Part shown: piece after piece, positions 8,478-17,002 of the stretch | Numbering within the stretch: the stretch's first letter is position 1 | Layout of the letters: every line of letters begins with the position of its first letter | DNA from: Rathayibacter sp. VKM Ac-2759 | GTDB taxonomy: Bacteria > Actinomycetota > Actinomycetes > Actinomycetales > Microbacteriaceae | Direction: 5' to 3' | Length of the DNA stretch: 64,000 bases | Assembly (NCBI RefSeq): GCF_009834225.1 | Contig: NZ_CP047176.1 | Coordinates: forward strand, 2,728,001 to 2,792,000 | Position numbers and translations under genes: made by a program | Notes under the pieces: generated by a model | Told to the model about the DNA's origin: nothing | Databases searched by the model: none | Seen by the model: only the letters and a program-made list of their open reading frames with translations

Positions 8478-8930
8478 ATGATCAACGGCTTCAAAGAGTT
8501 CATCCTCCGCGGCAACGTCATCGACCTGGCTGTCGCCGTGGTCATCGGCGCCGCGTTCACCACCATCGTCAACGCGATCGTCACCGGGATCTTCAACCCG
8601 ATCATCGGCGTGCTCTTCGACGCGTCCTCGCTCGAGGCGCTGAACTGGACCATCCGCGAGGGCACCGGAGGCGAGGACCCGACGGTGATCGCCTACGGCT
8701 CGGTGATCTCCGCGCTCATCCAGTTCGTGATCGTCGCCTTCGTCCTCTACTTCGCGTTCGTCCTCCCGATCAACCACCTGAAGAACGCGGCCTTCAAGAA
8801 GAAGATGGACGACGCCCCCGCCGCCGAGGACAAGGCGCCGACCGAGCTCGAGCTCCTCGCCGACATCCGCGACCTGCTCGCCAACGGCGGCACCGCCACC
8901 ACCGCCAACTCGGGGAAGCACGTCGACTGA
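8478..8930 (+). CDS. mscL: large-conductance mechanosensitive channel
   Basis: MscL is a homopentameric membrane pore that opens under high membrane tension to release osmolytes on osmotic downshock. The 150-residue protein shows the N-terminal amphipathic helix (MINGFKEFILRGNVIDLAVA), TM1 with VVIGAAFTTIVNAIVTG, a periplasmic loop of about 40 residues, TM2 (SALIQFVIVAFVLYFAFV, residues 74-91) and the cytoplasmic bundle helix TELELLADIRDLLA. All parts are present and of normal length. A hairpin follows 8 bases after the stop. Confidence 0.97.
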   Translation: MINGFKEFILRGNVIDLAVAVVIGAAFTTIVNAIVTGIFNPIIGVLFDASSLEALNWTIREGTGGEDPTVIAYGSVISALIQFVIVAFVLYFAFVLPINHLKNAAFKKKMDDAPAAEDKAPTELELLADIRDLLANGGTATTANSGKHVD

Positions 8931-8938
8931 TCCATCTC

Positions 8939-8967
8939 GTCTTCTTTCGCCGGAGGCGGAAGAAGAC
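8939..8967 (+). terminator. hairpin terminator after mscL
   Basis: A 13-bp stem with one wobble (GTCTTCTTTCGCC / GGCGGAAGAAGAC) and a short loop; a GGTCGGTTTT stretch follows. Confidence 0.7.
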
Positions 8968-9106
8968 CGCGGTCGGTTTTCAGAGGTGGGGCGTTCTGCA
9001 GAGCGTTGTGCGGACGGCGCGTCCGAAACGCTGACACGCGTTTCGGACGACGCCTACCCCTCAGGCAGGCTCGACTCACGGCCTTCCGAGGGGCCGCCTC
9101 GGCGGA

Positions 9107-10135
9107 GAGGTCTGCGAACACCTCTCCTGGAGGTGAGGATCTCGATACGCCCGCCCCGCGGGCTACTCGATCAGCAGGCAGTCCGTAGACAGTCCGACCG
9201 CCCGCCCACCCGCCCGCTGGTCGAGTAGCCCCGCGGGGGCGTATCGAGACCCACCACCGCAGGCGGGAGAGCCGGCGGCCCCCTCTCCTGGAGGTGAGGA
9301 TCTCGATACGCCCGCCCCGCGGGCTACTCGATCAGCAGGCAGTCAGCAGACAGTCCGCCCGCCCGGCCCGCCCGCTGCTCGAGTAGCCCCGCAGGGGCGT
9401 ATCGAGACCCACCACCGACAGCGGGAGAGCCTGCGGACCCGTCCACTGAAGACGGGGATCTCGATACGCCCACTCCACGGGCTACTCGATCAGCAGGCAG
9501 TCCGCAGACAGTCCGCCCGCCCGGCCCGCCCGCTGGTCGAGTAGCCCCGCAGGGGCGTATCGAGACCCACCACCGCCGGCGGGAGAGCCTGCAGATCCGT
9601 CCACTGAAGACGGGGATCTCGATACGCCCACTCCACGGGCTACTCGATCAGCAGGCAGTCCACCGACAGTCCGCCCGCCCAGCCCGCCCGCTGGTCGAGT
9701 AGCCCCGCAGGGGCGTATCGAGACCCACCACCGCTCGCGGGAGAGCCTGCAGATCCGTCCACTGAAGACGGGGATCTCGATACGCCCACTCCGCGGGCTA
9801 CTCGATCAGCAGGCAGTCCGCAGACAGTCCGCCCGCCCGGCCCGCCCGCTGGTCGAGTAGCCCCGCAGGGGCGTATCGAGACCCACCACCGCCGGCGGGA
9901 GAGCCGGCGGACCCCGCTACTGGAGGTGAGGGTCTCGATACGCCCGCCCGCGGGCTACTCGATCAGCAGGCAGTCCGCAGACAGTCCGCCCGCCCGGCCT
10001 GCCCGCTGGTCGAGTAGCCCCGCAGGGGGCGTATCGAGACCCACCACCGCCGGCGGGAGACCCTGCAGATCCGTCCACTGAAGACGGGGATCTCGATACG
10101 CCCACTCCGCGGGCTGCTCGATCAGCAGGCACCGG
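9107..10135. repeat. tandem array of ~158-bp units made of inverted REP-like motifs
   Basis: The forward motif TCTCGATACGCC…GGGCTACTCGATCAGCAGG begins its CTCGATACGC at 9141, 9302, 9460, 9618, 9776, 9934 and 10092, a period of 161 then 158 bases. Between these, the same motif occurs in reverse (GTATCGAGAC at 9241, 9399, 9557, 9715, 9873 and 10031). Each unit therefore holds a head-to-head pair separated by about 50 bases rich in GCCCGCCC, and a link with CCACTGAAGACGGGGATC. Units differ by a few substitutions. The motif is the dispersed intergenic palindrome common in Microbacteriaceae. Open frames here are side effects of the repeat and are not annotated. The array fills the space between mscL and the convergent helicase-like gene. 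Confidence 0.93.
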
Positions 10136-10205
10136 AGACCCTGCCCGCCGGACCCCTCTCCTGAAGGCGGGGATCCCGACGCGGCTCGATCAGCGGGCGC
10201 AGCGG

Positions 10206-10409
10206 TCAGTAGTGCGGCGGCACGTCCTGACGCAGGCGGGCGTCGTTCGGGCCGGTGTCCGGGCGAGCGGGCGGCGCCTCCGGATCGGGGATCGGGGTGT
10301 CGTGAGGCGACGGATCGGTGCCGGGCTTCGCCGGCAGGGTGGCCCGCCGGCCGCCGCGCGACCGCCGCAGCGGTCGGTCGGAACCGGCGGGCGACAGGCC
10401 CTCCCCCAC
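10206..10409 (-). CDS. small uncharacterised protein coupled to the helicase-like gene
   Basis: A 67-residue frame starts at a GTG two bases after the TGA of the 1274-residue gene and ends at the edge of the repeat array. The sequence is Pro/Arg/Asp-rich and ends NDARLRQDVPPHY. I believe that kind of ending (ND..L..D.PPHY/W) occurs in small actinobacterial proteins, but I could not search for it. No domain is visible. The tight spacing suggests translational coupling. It could still be a chance frame in high-GC DNA. Confidence 0.45.
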   Translation of the reverse strand: MGEGLSPAGSDRPLRRSRGGRRATLPAKPGTDPSPHDTPIPDPEAPPARPDTGPNDARLRQDVPPHY

Positions 10410-10411
10410 GG

Positions 10412-13400
10412 TCAGTCGCGCGGCAGCGGCGCGATCGGCTGCGTCTCGTTCGGGCCGGCACCCGCGGGCACCGCGATCGGACCGGTGGACGCCTCGTCGG
10501 TCGGTGCGCCGATCAGACCCGCGACGCGCGCGGCCACGGCCTCGGGGTCGGCGAACAGCTCGAAGTTGTGCACCCGCAGGTAGTGCCAGCCGAGGCGGCG
10601 CAGCAGCTCGGGACGCAGCCGCAGCGACACCCGCAGGCTCTGCGTGCTGACGTCGCGGTCGGTCTCGACGACGACCGCGCGCGTCCCGTGGGCCGCGACG
10701 AGCGCGAGCTTGCCCTTGTGCCCGATGTTGACGCGGAGCCCGCGGCGCTCGAGGCGGGCGGCGAGGTCGACGAGCATCGGCTCGGAGTAGTCGTCGCGGT
10801 CGCTGGGCTGGACGCGGTCCTCCGCCTCCTGCAGCACCTGCGCGAGCGCGACCATGCCGTAGCGCATGCGCGACTCGTCGATGTCTCCCGGACGGAAGCA
10901 CGAGACGATGTCCATCGAGCGCCGGGCCCGCGTCATGCCGACGGCGAGCAGGCGCTCTCCCCCGGGCTCCGCGAGGGCGCCGAAGTTCGACAGCAGGCGG
11001 CCGTGCGGCGTGCGCCCGTAGCCGATCGAGAAGATGACCCGGTCGCGGCTCTGCGCGACCGACTGCTCGAGCGTGACCACCGCGAACGGCTCCGGCCGGT
11101 CTCCGAGGATGAAGTCGTTGAGGTCGGCGCGCTTGGCGAACGCGGTGAGCACGGCCTGCTGCACCCGCACCGCGTGGCGCGGGCTCGCGGTGATGACCAT
11201 GAGCGACTCGCGCGGGCGGATGACCGCGTGCTCGAGGACCAGCTCGACGACCTTCGCGACCTCGGCATCGACGGACTCGACGGCTCCGGAGTCGTTCTCG
11301 GGCATGCCGTGGCCGCTGGCGATGTAGTGGAACCGGAGCGAGTCGTGGCCGAGGAACGAGCCGGCCCACGGCAGGGAGTCGATGCGCCCGCCGTAGAAGC
11401 GGCGGTTCACGAGCTCAGCCAGATCCTCGCCGCCGGCCCGGTAGCTGCGGGTCAGGGTGACGGTGTTGAGCAGCTCGCCGAGGCGGGCCAGCGCCGACTG
11501 CGCGTGCAGAGCCTCGACATCGGTGCGCGATGCGGCGTTGCCGAACTCGACCGCCTCGTCGACCCGCAGGCCGAACGGAGTGGGGGTCTGCGTGACGGGG
11601 TCGCCGAACGCGACGATCTGCTTCGCGCGGCGGATCGCTCCGACGTTCTCGGCGAGGGTCGTGGCACCGGCGTCGACGAGGAACACCGCGTCGAACGTGG
11701 TCTCGGTGCCGATCCTGTGCACCTCGTACGGCGAGGCGAGCCAGGCCGGAGCGAGCACCCGCGAGAGGTGCGGCGCCGCCTTCTGCAGCTCCTGGGGCGT
11801 GGTCGCCGCCTCGGTGCGCAGCAGCGCCCGCAGCGCGTCGCGCTCCTGGGGCCAGTCGACGAGTCCGATCTTCCAGGTCTCGGACAGCTTCCAGGCGAGC
11901 AGCTCGGCGCTCGAGGCGGCGTGCGCCTCGTCGACGAGCTTGAAGTCGGCCTCGAGGCGGTCGAGCACCCCGGTGTTGCCGCCGAGGAGCGCTCGCTCGT
12001 CGGTCAGCATGATCTCGAGGGCCGAGCGCCACCAGGCGAGGTCGAGCTCGATCGCGACCAGCTCCGCCGGCACGTGGCGGCGCGAGAGGTCGGTCAGCAG
12101 CGGGTCGAGGCCCCACTCGCGCAGCGTCGAGAGGAGCGTCGTGCGCTCCTGGAGGTTCGCCAGCACCTCGCTGTCCTCGGCGAGACCCGAGACCATCGAG
12201 AGCAGCTCCGCGAGGGGCAGCGACGCGAGCTGGCTGGTGCTCCCCAGGCGCCCCAGCGGCTCGTCGAGGCGCCCGAGCTGGTCGGAGACGTGCTGGAAGG
12301 CGACCTGGACGTCGGCCACGCCGACCGGCACCTCGGGAACGGTGCCGGCGACCGCGTAGCGCTGCCACAGCGTCCGCTGCTGCTGCACCCGGCGCAGTGC
12401 CGCGTTGAGGTCGGTGACGTGGGCACCCGGGCGCATGTACTCGCGGGCGAGCTTCTTGAGGCGCCGGCGGTTCGTCGAGGACATCTCGGCGGCGTCGCGG
12501 CGCGGCGACGTCGCGACGATCAGGTCCTGGATCGAGCGGTCGAAGACGGCGGGCTGGAACTTGTCGAGGGTGTCGCGGACGTCCTGCAGCAGGCGCAGGT
12601 AGATGCCGAGCTCGGCGACCGACTCGAACGGGCGCATCCTGGTCTGCCCGATGACGTCCTGCGCGCGGTCGAGCAGGCGCGGCAGGTCGCGCAGGTGCAG
12701 GCGCTTCGCGAGCTCGTGCGCGGCCTCGGCGTCGGCGGTCGACTCGAAGTGCGCGCCGTACCAGGGCGAGTCGCCCGGTCCGTAGCGGAACTCGCCGAGG
12801 CGGGCCGACTCGATGAGCATGCGCGTCGCCTCGGGGCGGCTGTGCGCGAGGGCGGTGACGGCGCGGCGGTCGAGGCGGGCGGTCGTCGACGGAGGCGTGC
12901 GCAGCTGCGAGAGCCGCGCCAGCTCCTCGAGGGCCTGCAGCGCCGACACTCCGAAGCTCCCGTCGCGGCGCGAGAGCGCGCCTCGGTAGTCGAGCAGCAC
13001 CTTGCGCAGGCGCAGCAGGGCGTCGTCGATCTCGCTGACGGAGGGGCGTGCCGCCTTCTCGTTGCGACCGATCGACTGGATCAGGTCGCGGCGCAGCGTC
13101 CGCGGGCCCACCGCGATGCCGCCGAGGCCCGCCGAGAGCAGGCGCTGGTGGATGCTGTCGAGGCTCGAGCGACGGGCGCTGACGACGAGGACGCGCTTGT
13201 GCTGAGCGGCGAGGGCGCCGATCGCGTTGACGATCGTCTGCGTCCCGCCGGTGCCGGGGAGCGTCTTCACGACGAGCGAGTTGCCGGCCGCGATGTTCGC
13301 GATGACCTGCTCCTGCTCGGCGTCGGCGTCGAGCAGGAGGTTGTCGGTCGCGGGAGGACGCTCGTCCTGCGGGATGATCGACGCCACCTTCTGCGACTGC

Positions 13401-14236
13401 TGCAGGGCGCGCTTCGCGGCCGGGTTGCCGGCGACGGCGTCGAGCACGGGGTGCTCGAGCATCCGGGCGTCGCGGAGCATGTCGCCCGCGACGTCGGCGA
13501 AGCTCGACACGACGAGGCGGGGGTGCACGGCGAACCACGGCAGGTGCGACGTCGACCCGCGCAGCTGGTCGATGACCGGCTGCGGCTTGAAGACGCCGTT
13601 CTGCACGGCGAGCTCGACGAACTGCTCGGGGTCGATCGTGATGCCGAACTGCTGCTTCAGGGCGCGGGCGAGCTGCGGGTTGAAGTAGGGCTGGCCCTTG
13701 AGCTTCAGCTCGAAGTCGCGGCCGTAGCGGCGGATCGCGAGCGGACGCAGGAGGACGGGAGCGGTGAACTCCGTCTCTCCAGCGCGCCACTGCGCGAGGC
13801 CGATGGCGAGGTGGACGCCCTCGATGCCGCGCACCGAGCGCAGCTCGATCCCCTTGTCGGTGATCGCCGCCGCCGCGTTCTTCGCCGTGCGCAGAGCCAG
13901 CTCGTCGCGGATCAGCGAGGACAGGAGCGTCGTCTTGCCCGAGATGAAGGGCGGCAGGCCGCCGGGGTGCGTGGTCGAGAGCTCGATGCGCGTGCGCGGC
14001 GAGTCGACGAAGTGCAGGAGCGGCGAGGGACCGCCGACCTTGGCGAGCTCCTCGCGCCACGACTGCCACACGGGGTCGGCGACGTTGCCTCCCTGATAGC
14101 CGGCCTCGCCGCTGGTCACCTGACCGGGGGTGGTGGCGGTGGGCGGGAGCTGGAGGGAGGACGCCTCCCGCGGGTCACCGGATTCGGGTGAGGTCGCCAC
14201 CGGTCCGGCTCCTGGGAAATCGTCGACACGTTGCAC
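10412..14236 (-). CDS. very large SF1-helicase-like protein with degenerate Walker motifs
   Basis: The 1274-residue protein starts at a GTG. Order: an N-terminal region (1-300) as in large DNA2/NAM7-like proteins; a P-loop region near residues 324-332 reading LPGTGGTQT; motif Ia-like VLVVSARRSSLDS; a long helical insertion (about 400-850); a motif II/III region reading FLVDAGATTL…AFGDPVTQTP; the C-terminal RecA half with VVTLEQSVAQSRDRVIFS and AVGMTRARRSMDIVS; and a final nuclease-like module (LGWHYLRVHNFELFADP). The P-loop lacks the GK(S/T) lysine and motif II lacks the DE pair, so ATPase activity is doubtful. Overall it looks like an SF1 helicase plus Vsr/DUF559-like end. Role unknown; DNA repair or defence is possible. 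Confidence 0.8.
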   Translation of the reverse strand: MQRVDDFPGAGPVATSPESGDPREASSLQLPPTATTPGQVTSGEAGYQGGNVADPVWQSWREELAKVGGPSPLLHFVDSPRTRIELSTTHPGGLPPFISGKTTLLSSLIRDELALRTAKNAAAAITDKGIELRSVRGIEGVHLAIGLAQWRAGETEFTAPVLLRPLAIRRYGRDFELKLKGQPYFNPQLARALKQQFGITIDPEQFVELAVQNGVFKPQPVIDQLRGSTSHLPWFAVHPRLVVSSFADVAGDMLRDARMLEHPVLDAVAGNPAAKRALQQSQKVASIIPQDERPPATDNLLLDADAEQEQVIANIAAGNSLVVKTLPGTGGTQTIVNAIGALAAQHKRVLVVSARRSSLDSIHQRLLSAGLGGIAVGPRTLRRDLIQSIGRNEKAARPSVSEIDDALLRLRKVLLDYRGALSRRDGSFGVSALQALEELARLSQLRTPPSTTARLDRRAVTALAHSRPEATRMLIESARLGEFRYGPGDSPWYGAHFESTADAEAAHELAKRLHLRDLPRLLDRAQDVIGQTRMRPFESVAELGIYLRLLQDVRDTLDKFQPAVFDRSIQDLIVATSPRRDAAEMSSTNRRRLKKLAREYMRPGAHVTDLNAALRRVQQQRTLWQRYAVAGTVPEVPVGVADVQVAFQHVSDQLGRLDEPLGRLGSTSQLASLPLAELLSMVSGLAEDSEVLANLQERTTLLSTLREWGLDPLLTDLSRRHVPAELVAIELDLAWWRSALEIMLTDERALLGGNTGVLDRLEADFKLVDEAHAASSAELLAWKLSETWKIGLVDWPQERDALRALLRTEAATTPQELQKAAPHLSRVLAPAWLASPYEVHRIGTETTFDAVFLVDAGATTLAENVGAIRRAKQIVAFGDPVTQTPTPFGLRVDEAVEFGNAASRTDVEALHAQSALARLGELLNTVTLTRSYRAGGEDLAELVNRRFYGGRIDSLPWAGSFLGHDSLRFHYIASGHGMPENDSGAVESVDAEVAKVVELVLEHAVIRPRESLMVITASPRHAVRVQQAVLTAFAKRADLNDFILGDRPEPFAVVTLEQSVAQSRDRVIFSIGYGRTPHGRLLSNFGALAEPGGERLLAVGMTRARRSMDIVSCFRPGDIDESRMRYGMVALAQVLQEAEDRVQPSDRDDYSEPMLVDLAARLERRGLRVNIGHKGKLALVAAHGTRAVVVETDRDVSTQSLRVSLRLRPELLRRLGWHYLRVHNFELFADPEAVAARVAGLIGAPTDEASTGPIAVPAGAGPNETQPIAPLPRD

Positions 14237-14314
14237 ACGGACACCCTAAACCGGGTACATCCGAAAGACCGTAGCGACGCGGAGGGGCGTCGATCCTGTC
14301 CTGGGGAGCGGGCG

Positions 14315-14704
14315 TCAGAGCGTCCAGGCGGCCAGCGGCGGCGCGATCTCGACGCGGCGCTCGCCGTCGACGACGCGGATCCGGCTCGCCGCACGGTCGT
14401 GTCCGCCGGCGCACGCGACCGCGGTCATCACCAGCTCGGCGTGGTCGCGGGTGAGGTAGCCGAGGGCGCTGCGCAGGTCGACGGGGCGGCCGGTCGCGAG
14501 CGAGAGCGCGATGCGCACGACCGCCTCCTCCGACAGATCGAGGAGCCCCGCGTGCGTCTCGAGGAGGGCGAGGTCGACGACCGGCGAGCCGGCCGCGCCG
14601 CGGACCCAGGGGTACCCGAGGCGGAGACAGCCCGCGCGGGCGAGGAGCTCCTCCGCGACTCCGAGCGCCGGGCCGGCGACGGCGGGCCTCGTCGACGCGA
14701 TCAC
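14315..14704 (-). CDS. uncharacterised soluble protein
   Basis: The 129-residue protein starts at a GTG overlapping the stop of the upstream gene (GTGA), so it is translationally coupled to it. It is a compact alpha/beta-looking protein with GVAEELLARAGCLRLGYPWV, an acidic middle (DLSEEAVVRIALSLATGRPV) and a C-terminal strand DGERRVEIAPPLAAW. It has no signal peptide and no motif I recognise. It is the last of a four-gene overlapping string (VOC, membrane protein, this) before the helicase-like gene, 78 bases away. Confidence 0.65.
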   Translation of the reverse strand: MIASTRPAVAGPALGVAEELLARAGCLRLGYPWVRGAAGSPVVDLALLETHAGLLDLSEEAVVRIALSLATGRPVDLRSALGYLTRDHAELVMTAVACAGGHDRAASRIRVVDGERRVEIAPPLAAWTL

Positions 14705-15033
14705 TCGGCGACCTCCCGGCGCTCTGACGGGCGACGGGCGAGGACTCGCGCACCGACCGAGACCGCCGGGGCGAGGACGCAGAGGGCGCCCGCGAGCAGC
14801 GGAGCGAGCCAGCCGAGGGTGCTCACGCTGTCGACGTCGGGGCCGAGGTACTGCCACTGGGTGACGGCGAAGACGAAGAGCGAGTAGAAGGCGAGGGCGA
14901 CGCCGGTGAGCGCCGAGACGAGGTCGGCGGGGCGGACGACGCGCCGCTCGGCACCGTCGAGGTCGGGCTCGAGGTCGTCCGCGGGAGCCGGAGGCACCAG
15001 CGGCAGCGTGCCGGTGGTCGGAGAGATGCTCAT
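14701..15033 (-). CDS. small two-TM membrane protein
   Basis: The 110-residue protein starts at an ATG that overlaps the TGA of the VOC gene (ATGA). After an acidic N-terminal third there are two membrane segments, about residues 43-63 (LVSALTGVALAFYSLFVFAV) and 75-97 (LGWLAPLLAGALCVLAPAVSV). The C-terminus is a basic, Arg-rich cytoplasmic tail. No family is recognised. Overlaps on both sides place it firmly in the minus-strand operon. Confidence 0.65.
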   Translation of the reverse strand: MSISPTTGTLPLVPPAPADDLEPDLDGAERRVVRPADLVSALTGVALAFYSLFVFAVTQWQYLGPDVDSVSTLGWLAPLLAGALCVLAPAVSVGARVLARRPSERREVAE

Positions 15034-15548
15034 GGAGTCGAGACAAGCAGCCCGGACCGGGCGACGGCGTCCTCCGCTGGCATGACGCCGCGCGACTCCG
15101 GGAGGGTGTCGACGCTGTAGGCGCGCTCCACCGGCCTCCGCGACAGCGGCGACTGGAAGCGGAGGAGGTAGCCGTCGGGATCGGTGACGAGGACCTGGCG
15201 GACGCCCGCCTCCTCCTCGCCCACCCGGTACCAGCGGGTCTCGGGCGGCGCGAAGAGCTCGATGCCGGCCGCGGCGAGCGCATCGGCGATCGCGTCGGCG
15301 TCGGCGACGCGGATCTGCAGGTTCAGGCCGCGGCCGAGAGGACGCTCGAGCGGCGCGGTGATCCAGTCGCGGGTGAGCCCGATCCGGTCGAGCATCACGT
15401 GGGCACCGCCCGAGACGAGGTAGGCGAAGCCCTCCTCGGGACGGGAGTAGCGGACGGTGAAGCCGCACGGCCCGCACCAGAAGGCGAGGCTGCGGTCGAG
15501 GTCGCCGACCAGCAGCTCGGGGACGAGGTCGGGATCGGAGTCGGGCAC
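15030..15548 (-). CDS. VOC family (glyoxalase/bleomycin-resistance-like) protein
   Basis: The 172-residue protein has one vicinal-oxygen-chelate module pair. DLVPELLVGDLDRSLAFW is the first βαβββ unit (residues 6-23). LNLQIRVADADAIADALAAAGIELF and VTDPDGYLLRFQSPL are the second. The layout is that of bleomycin-binding proteins and small dioxygenase-like VOC members; binding of drug or metabolite cannot be told from sequence. About 40 residues beyond the domain are unusual. The start is GTG (VPDSDPDLVPEL). It overlaps the following membrane-protein gene by ATGA. Confidence 0.82.
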   Translation of the reverse strand: MPDSDPDLVPELLVGDLDRSLAFWCGPCGFTVRYSRPEEGFAYLVSGGAHVMLDRIGLTRDWITAPLERPLGRGLNLQIRVADADAIADALAAAGIELFAPPETRWYRVGEEEAGVRQVLVTDPDGYLLRFQSPLSRRPVERAYSVDTLPESRGVMPAEDAVARSGLLVSTP

Positions 15549-15559
15549 GGGACCTCGGA

Positions 15560-16111
15560 TCAGTCCTTCTTGGTGCGGCCCGGCAGGAGCAGGAGGCCCG
15601 AGACGCCGACGACGATGAGGAGGATCGCGACGACGGTGACGAAGGAGGCCAGCGCGAGCACCGGCATGATGATCGTGAGCACGCCCGCGATCACCGAGGC
15701 GATGCCCGCCGCGATCGGCAGCCATGCGGGGCCGGCGACCGTGCGTCCGCTCGTGATGCTCGAGACGCCGTCGAGGATCCAGCCCACACCGATCACCAGG
15801 CCGAGCACGCTGAGCGACTCGAACGGGTTCGAGAGGCACAGGATGCCGGCGACCAGGATGAGCGCGCCGAGGAGCCCCGCGACCCAGCGGACGCGCGCCT
15901 CCAGCCGCGACGCGGTGAACGCGAGCAGGAGGCGGAACACGCCCGCCGCGATCAGGTGGATGCCGAAGACGATGGCGACGGTGAGCAGCGTCGGCCCCGG
16001 GATGAGGACGCCGATCACCCCGAGGACGATGGCGATCAGGGAGACGCCGATGATCCAGCCGCGCTCGACGGCGGTGCGGGACATCGTGGGCGCGGGGGTG
16101 GTCTCGGACAT
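15560..16111 (-). CDS. HdeD/DUF308 family membrane protein
   Basis: The 183-residue protein has six evenly spaced hydrophobic segments in three repeated hairpins. The repeated pattern is G-W-I-(I/L)-x-G-(V/I) with G-x-L-x-L-x-x-P, seen as GWIIGVSLIAIVLGVIGVLIPGP, VAGLLGALILVAGILCLSNPF and LPIAAGIASVIAGVLTIIMP. This is the HdeD (DUF308) family, linked in E. coli to acid resistance at high cell density. The biochemical role is unknown. The C-terminus is short and basic (GRTKKD). It is encoded 11 bases upstream of the VOC gene. Confidence 0.88.
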   Translation of the reverse strand: MSETTPAPTMSRTAVERGWIIGVSLIAIVLGVIGVLIPGPTLLTVAIVFGIHLIAAGVFRLLLAFTASRLEARVRWVAGLLGALILVAGILCLSNPFESLSVLGLVIGVGWILDGVSSITSGRTVAGPAWLPIAAGIASVIAGVLTIIMPVLALASFVTVVAILLIVVGVSGLLLLPGRTKKD

Positions 16112-16248
16112 GGAGTTCCTTCGCGTCGGAGGGGGCTGACACGTCGAACGTTAGGGCACGGGGACGCCGCCCGACACGGCCTTGCGCGCGTCGGCTCCGA
16201 CCGCGTCGCCTCCGCCCGGGCGGGCCCGAGGGCCCGTCGAGCACCTGG

Positions 16249-16947
16249 TCAGTGCCGGCGGCCGGCCTTCGCGGCCCGGTGGCGACGGACGCTGCGGAGC
16301 ACCAGCAGCAGGAACAGGACGCCGATCGCTCCGTAGATGATCGCGTCGAGCACCCCGGCGTACTGGTCGACGAGCTCGTACTGCGTCCCGAGTGCGGCGC
16401 CGAGCCCGATCAGCAGGCCGTTCCAGACGCCGGAGCCGAGGATCGTGAGGCCCGAGAAGAGGAGGAGGTTCATCCGCTCCGATCCCGCGGGGAGCGAGAT
16501 CAGACTCCGGACGCCCGGGATCAGCCGGCCGAACAGCACCGCCCAGGTGCCGTGACGCCGGAACCAGCCGACCGCCTTCTCGAAGTCCTCGCGGTCCACG
16601 AGGGGGAGCTTGGAGAGCAGGCGGATCGAGCGCTCGGTGCCGATGCGGTAGCCGAGCCAGTACAGGACCAGCCCGCCGAGGTAGGCACCGAGGGTCGCGG
16701 TCACGATCACGAGCACGAGGTTCATCCGCCCCTGCTGCGCGAGGAACCCCGCGAGCGGCAGCACCAGCTCGCTCGGGATGGGCGGGAACACCGTCTCGAT
16801 CAGGGTCAGCAGACCGACGCCGACCTCGCCGAGCGCGGCGATCACCCGGGCGGCGATGCCGACGAGTCCGGAGAGCTCGTCGATGCTGTCGGAGGAGGAG
16901 GCGGTGGCCAGGGACGCCGGGGCGAGGGCGAGGGTCGCGATCGTCAT
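16249..16947 (-). CDS. DedA family membrane protein
   Basis: DedA-superfamily proteins are membrane transporters or scramblases; some flip undecaprenyl phosphate or polyprenyl lipids. The 232-residue protein shows the family blocks IETVFPPIPSELVLPLAGFLA (about residues 50-70), GYRIGTERSIRLL and the hallmark FGRLIPGVRSLISLPAGSERM (about residues 140-160), which holds the conserved re-entrant-loop Arg and Pro residues. The N-terminal 30 residues are hydrophobic and Ala/Ser-rich. The basic C-terminus (RRHRAAKAGRRH) is cytoplasmic. It stands alone between the HdeD-like and anti-sigma genes. Confidence 0.93.
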   Translation of the reverse strand: MTIATLALAPASLATASSSDSIDELSGLVGIAARVIAALGEVGVGLLTLIETVFPPIPSELVLPLAGFLAQQGRMNLVLVIVTATLGAYLGGLVLYWLGYRIGTERSIRLLSKLPLVDREDFEKAVGWFRRHGTWAVLFGRLIPGVRSLISLPAGSERMNLLLFSGLTILGSGVWNGLLIGLGAALGTQYELVDQYAGVLDAIIYGAIGVLFLLLVLRSVRRHRAAKAGRRH

Positions 16948-17002
16948 GACTGAGAAGCTACTCAGTGTCGGGTGTCCTCACCTGGGAATCCGGCCGCACC
17001 GG

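Noticed and set aside
9107..10135. CRISPR-like regular repeats
   Set aside because: The whole 158-base unit repeats, including what would be spacers, and motifs alternate in orientation. No cas genes are near.
9917..10461. Minus-strand frames inside the repeat array
   Set aside because: Repetitive translation of the 158-base unit, no family character.
10568..14191. A 1207-codon open frame on the plus strand opposite the helicase-like gene
   Set aside because: It is the antisense shadow of a high-GC gene: composition is Arg/Glu/Ala/Val-rich without domains, while the minus strand shows helicase motifs.
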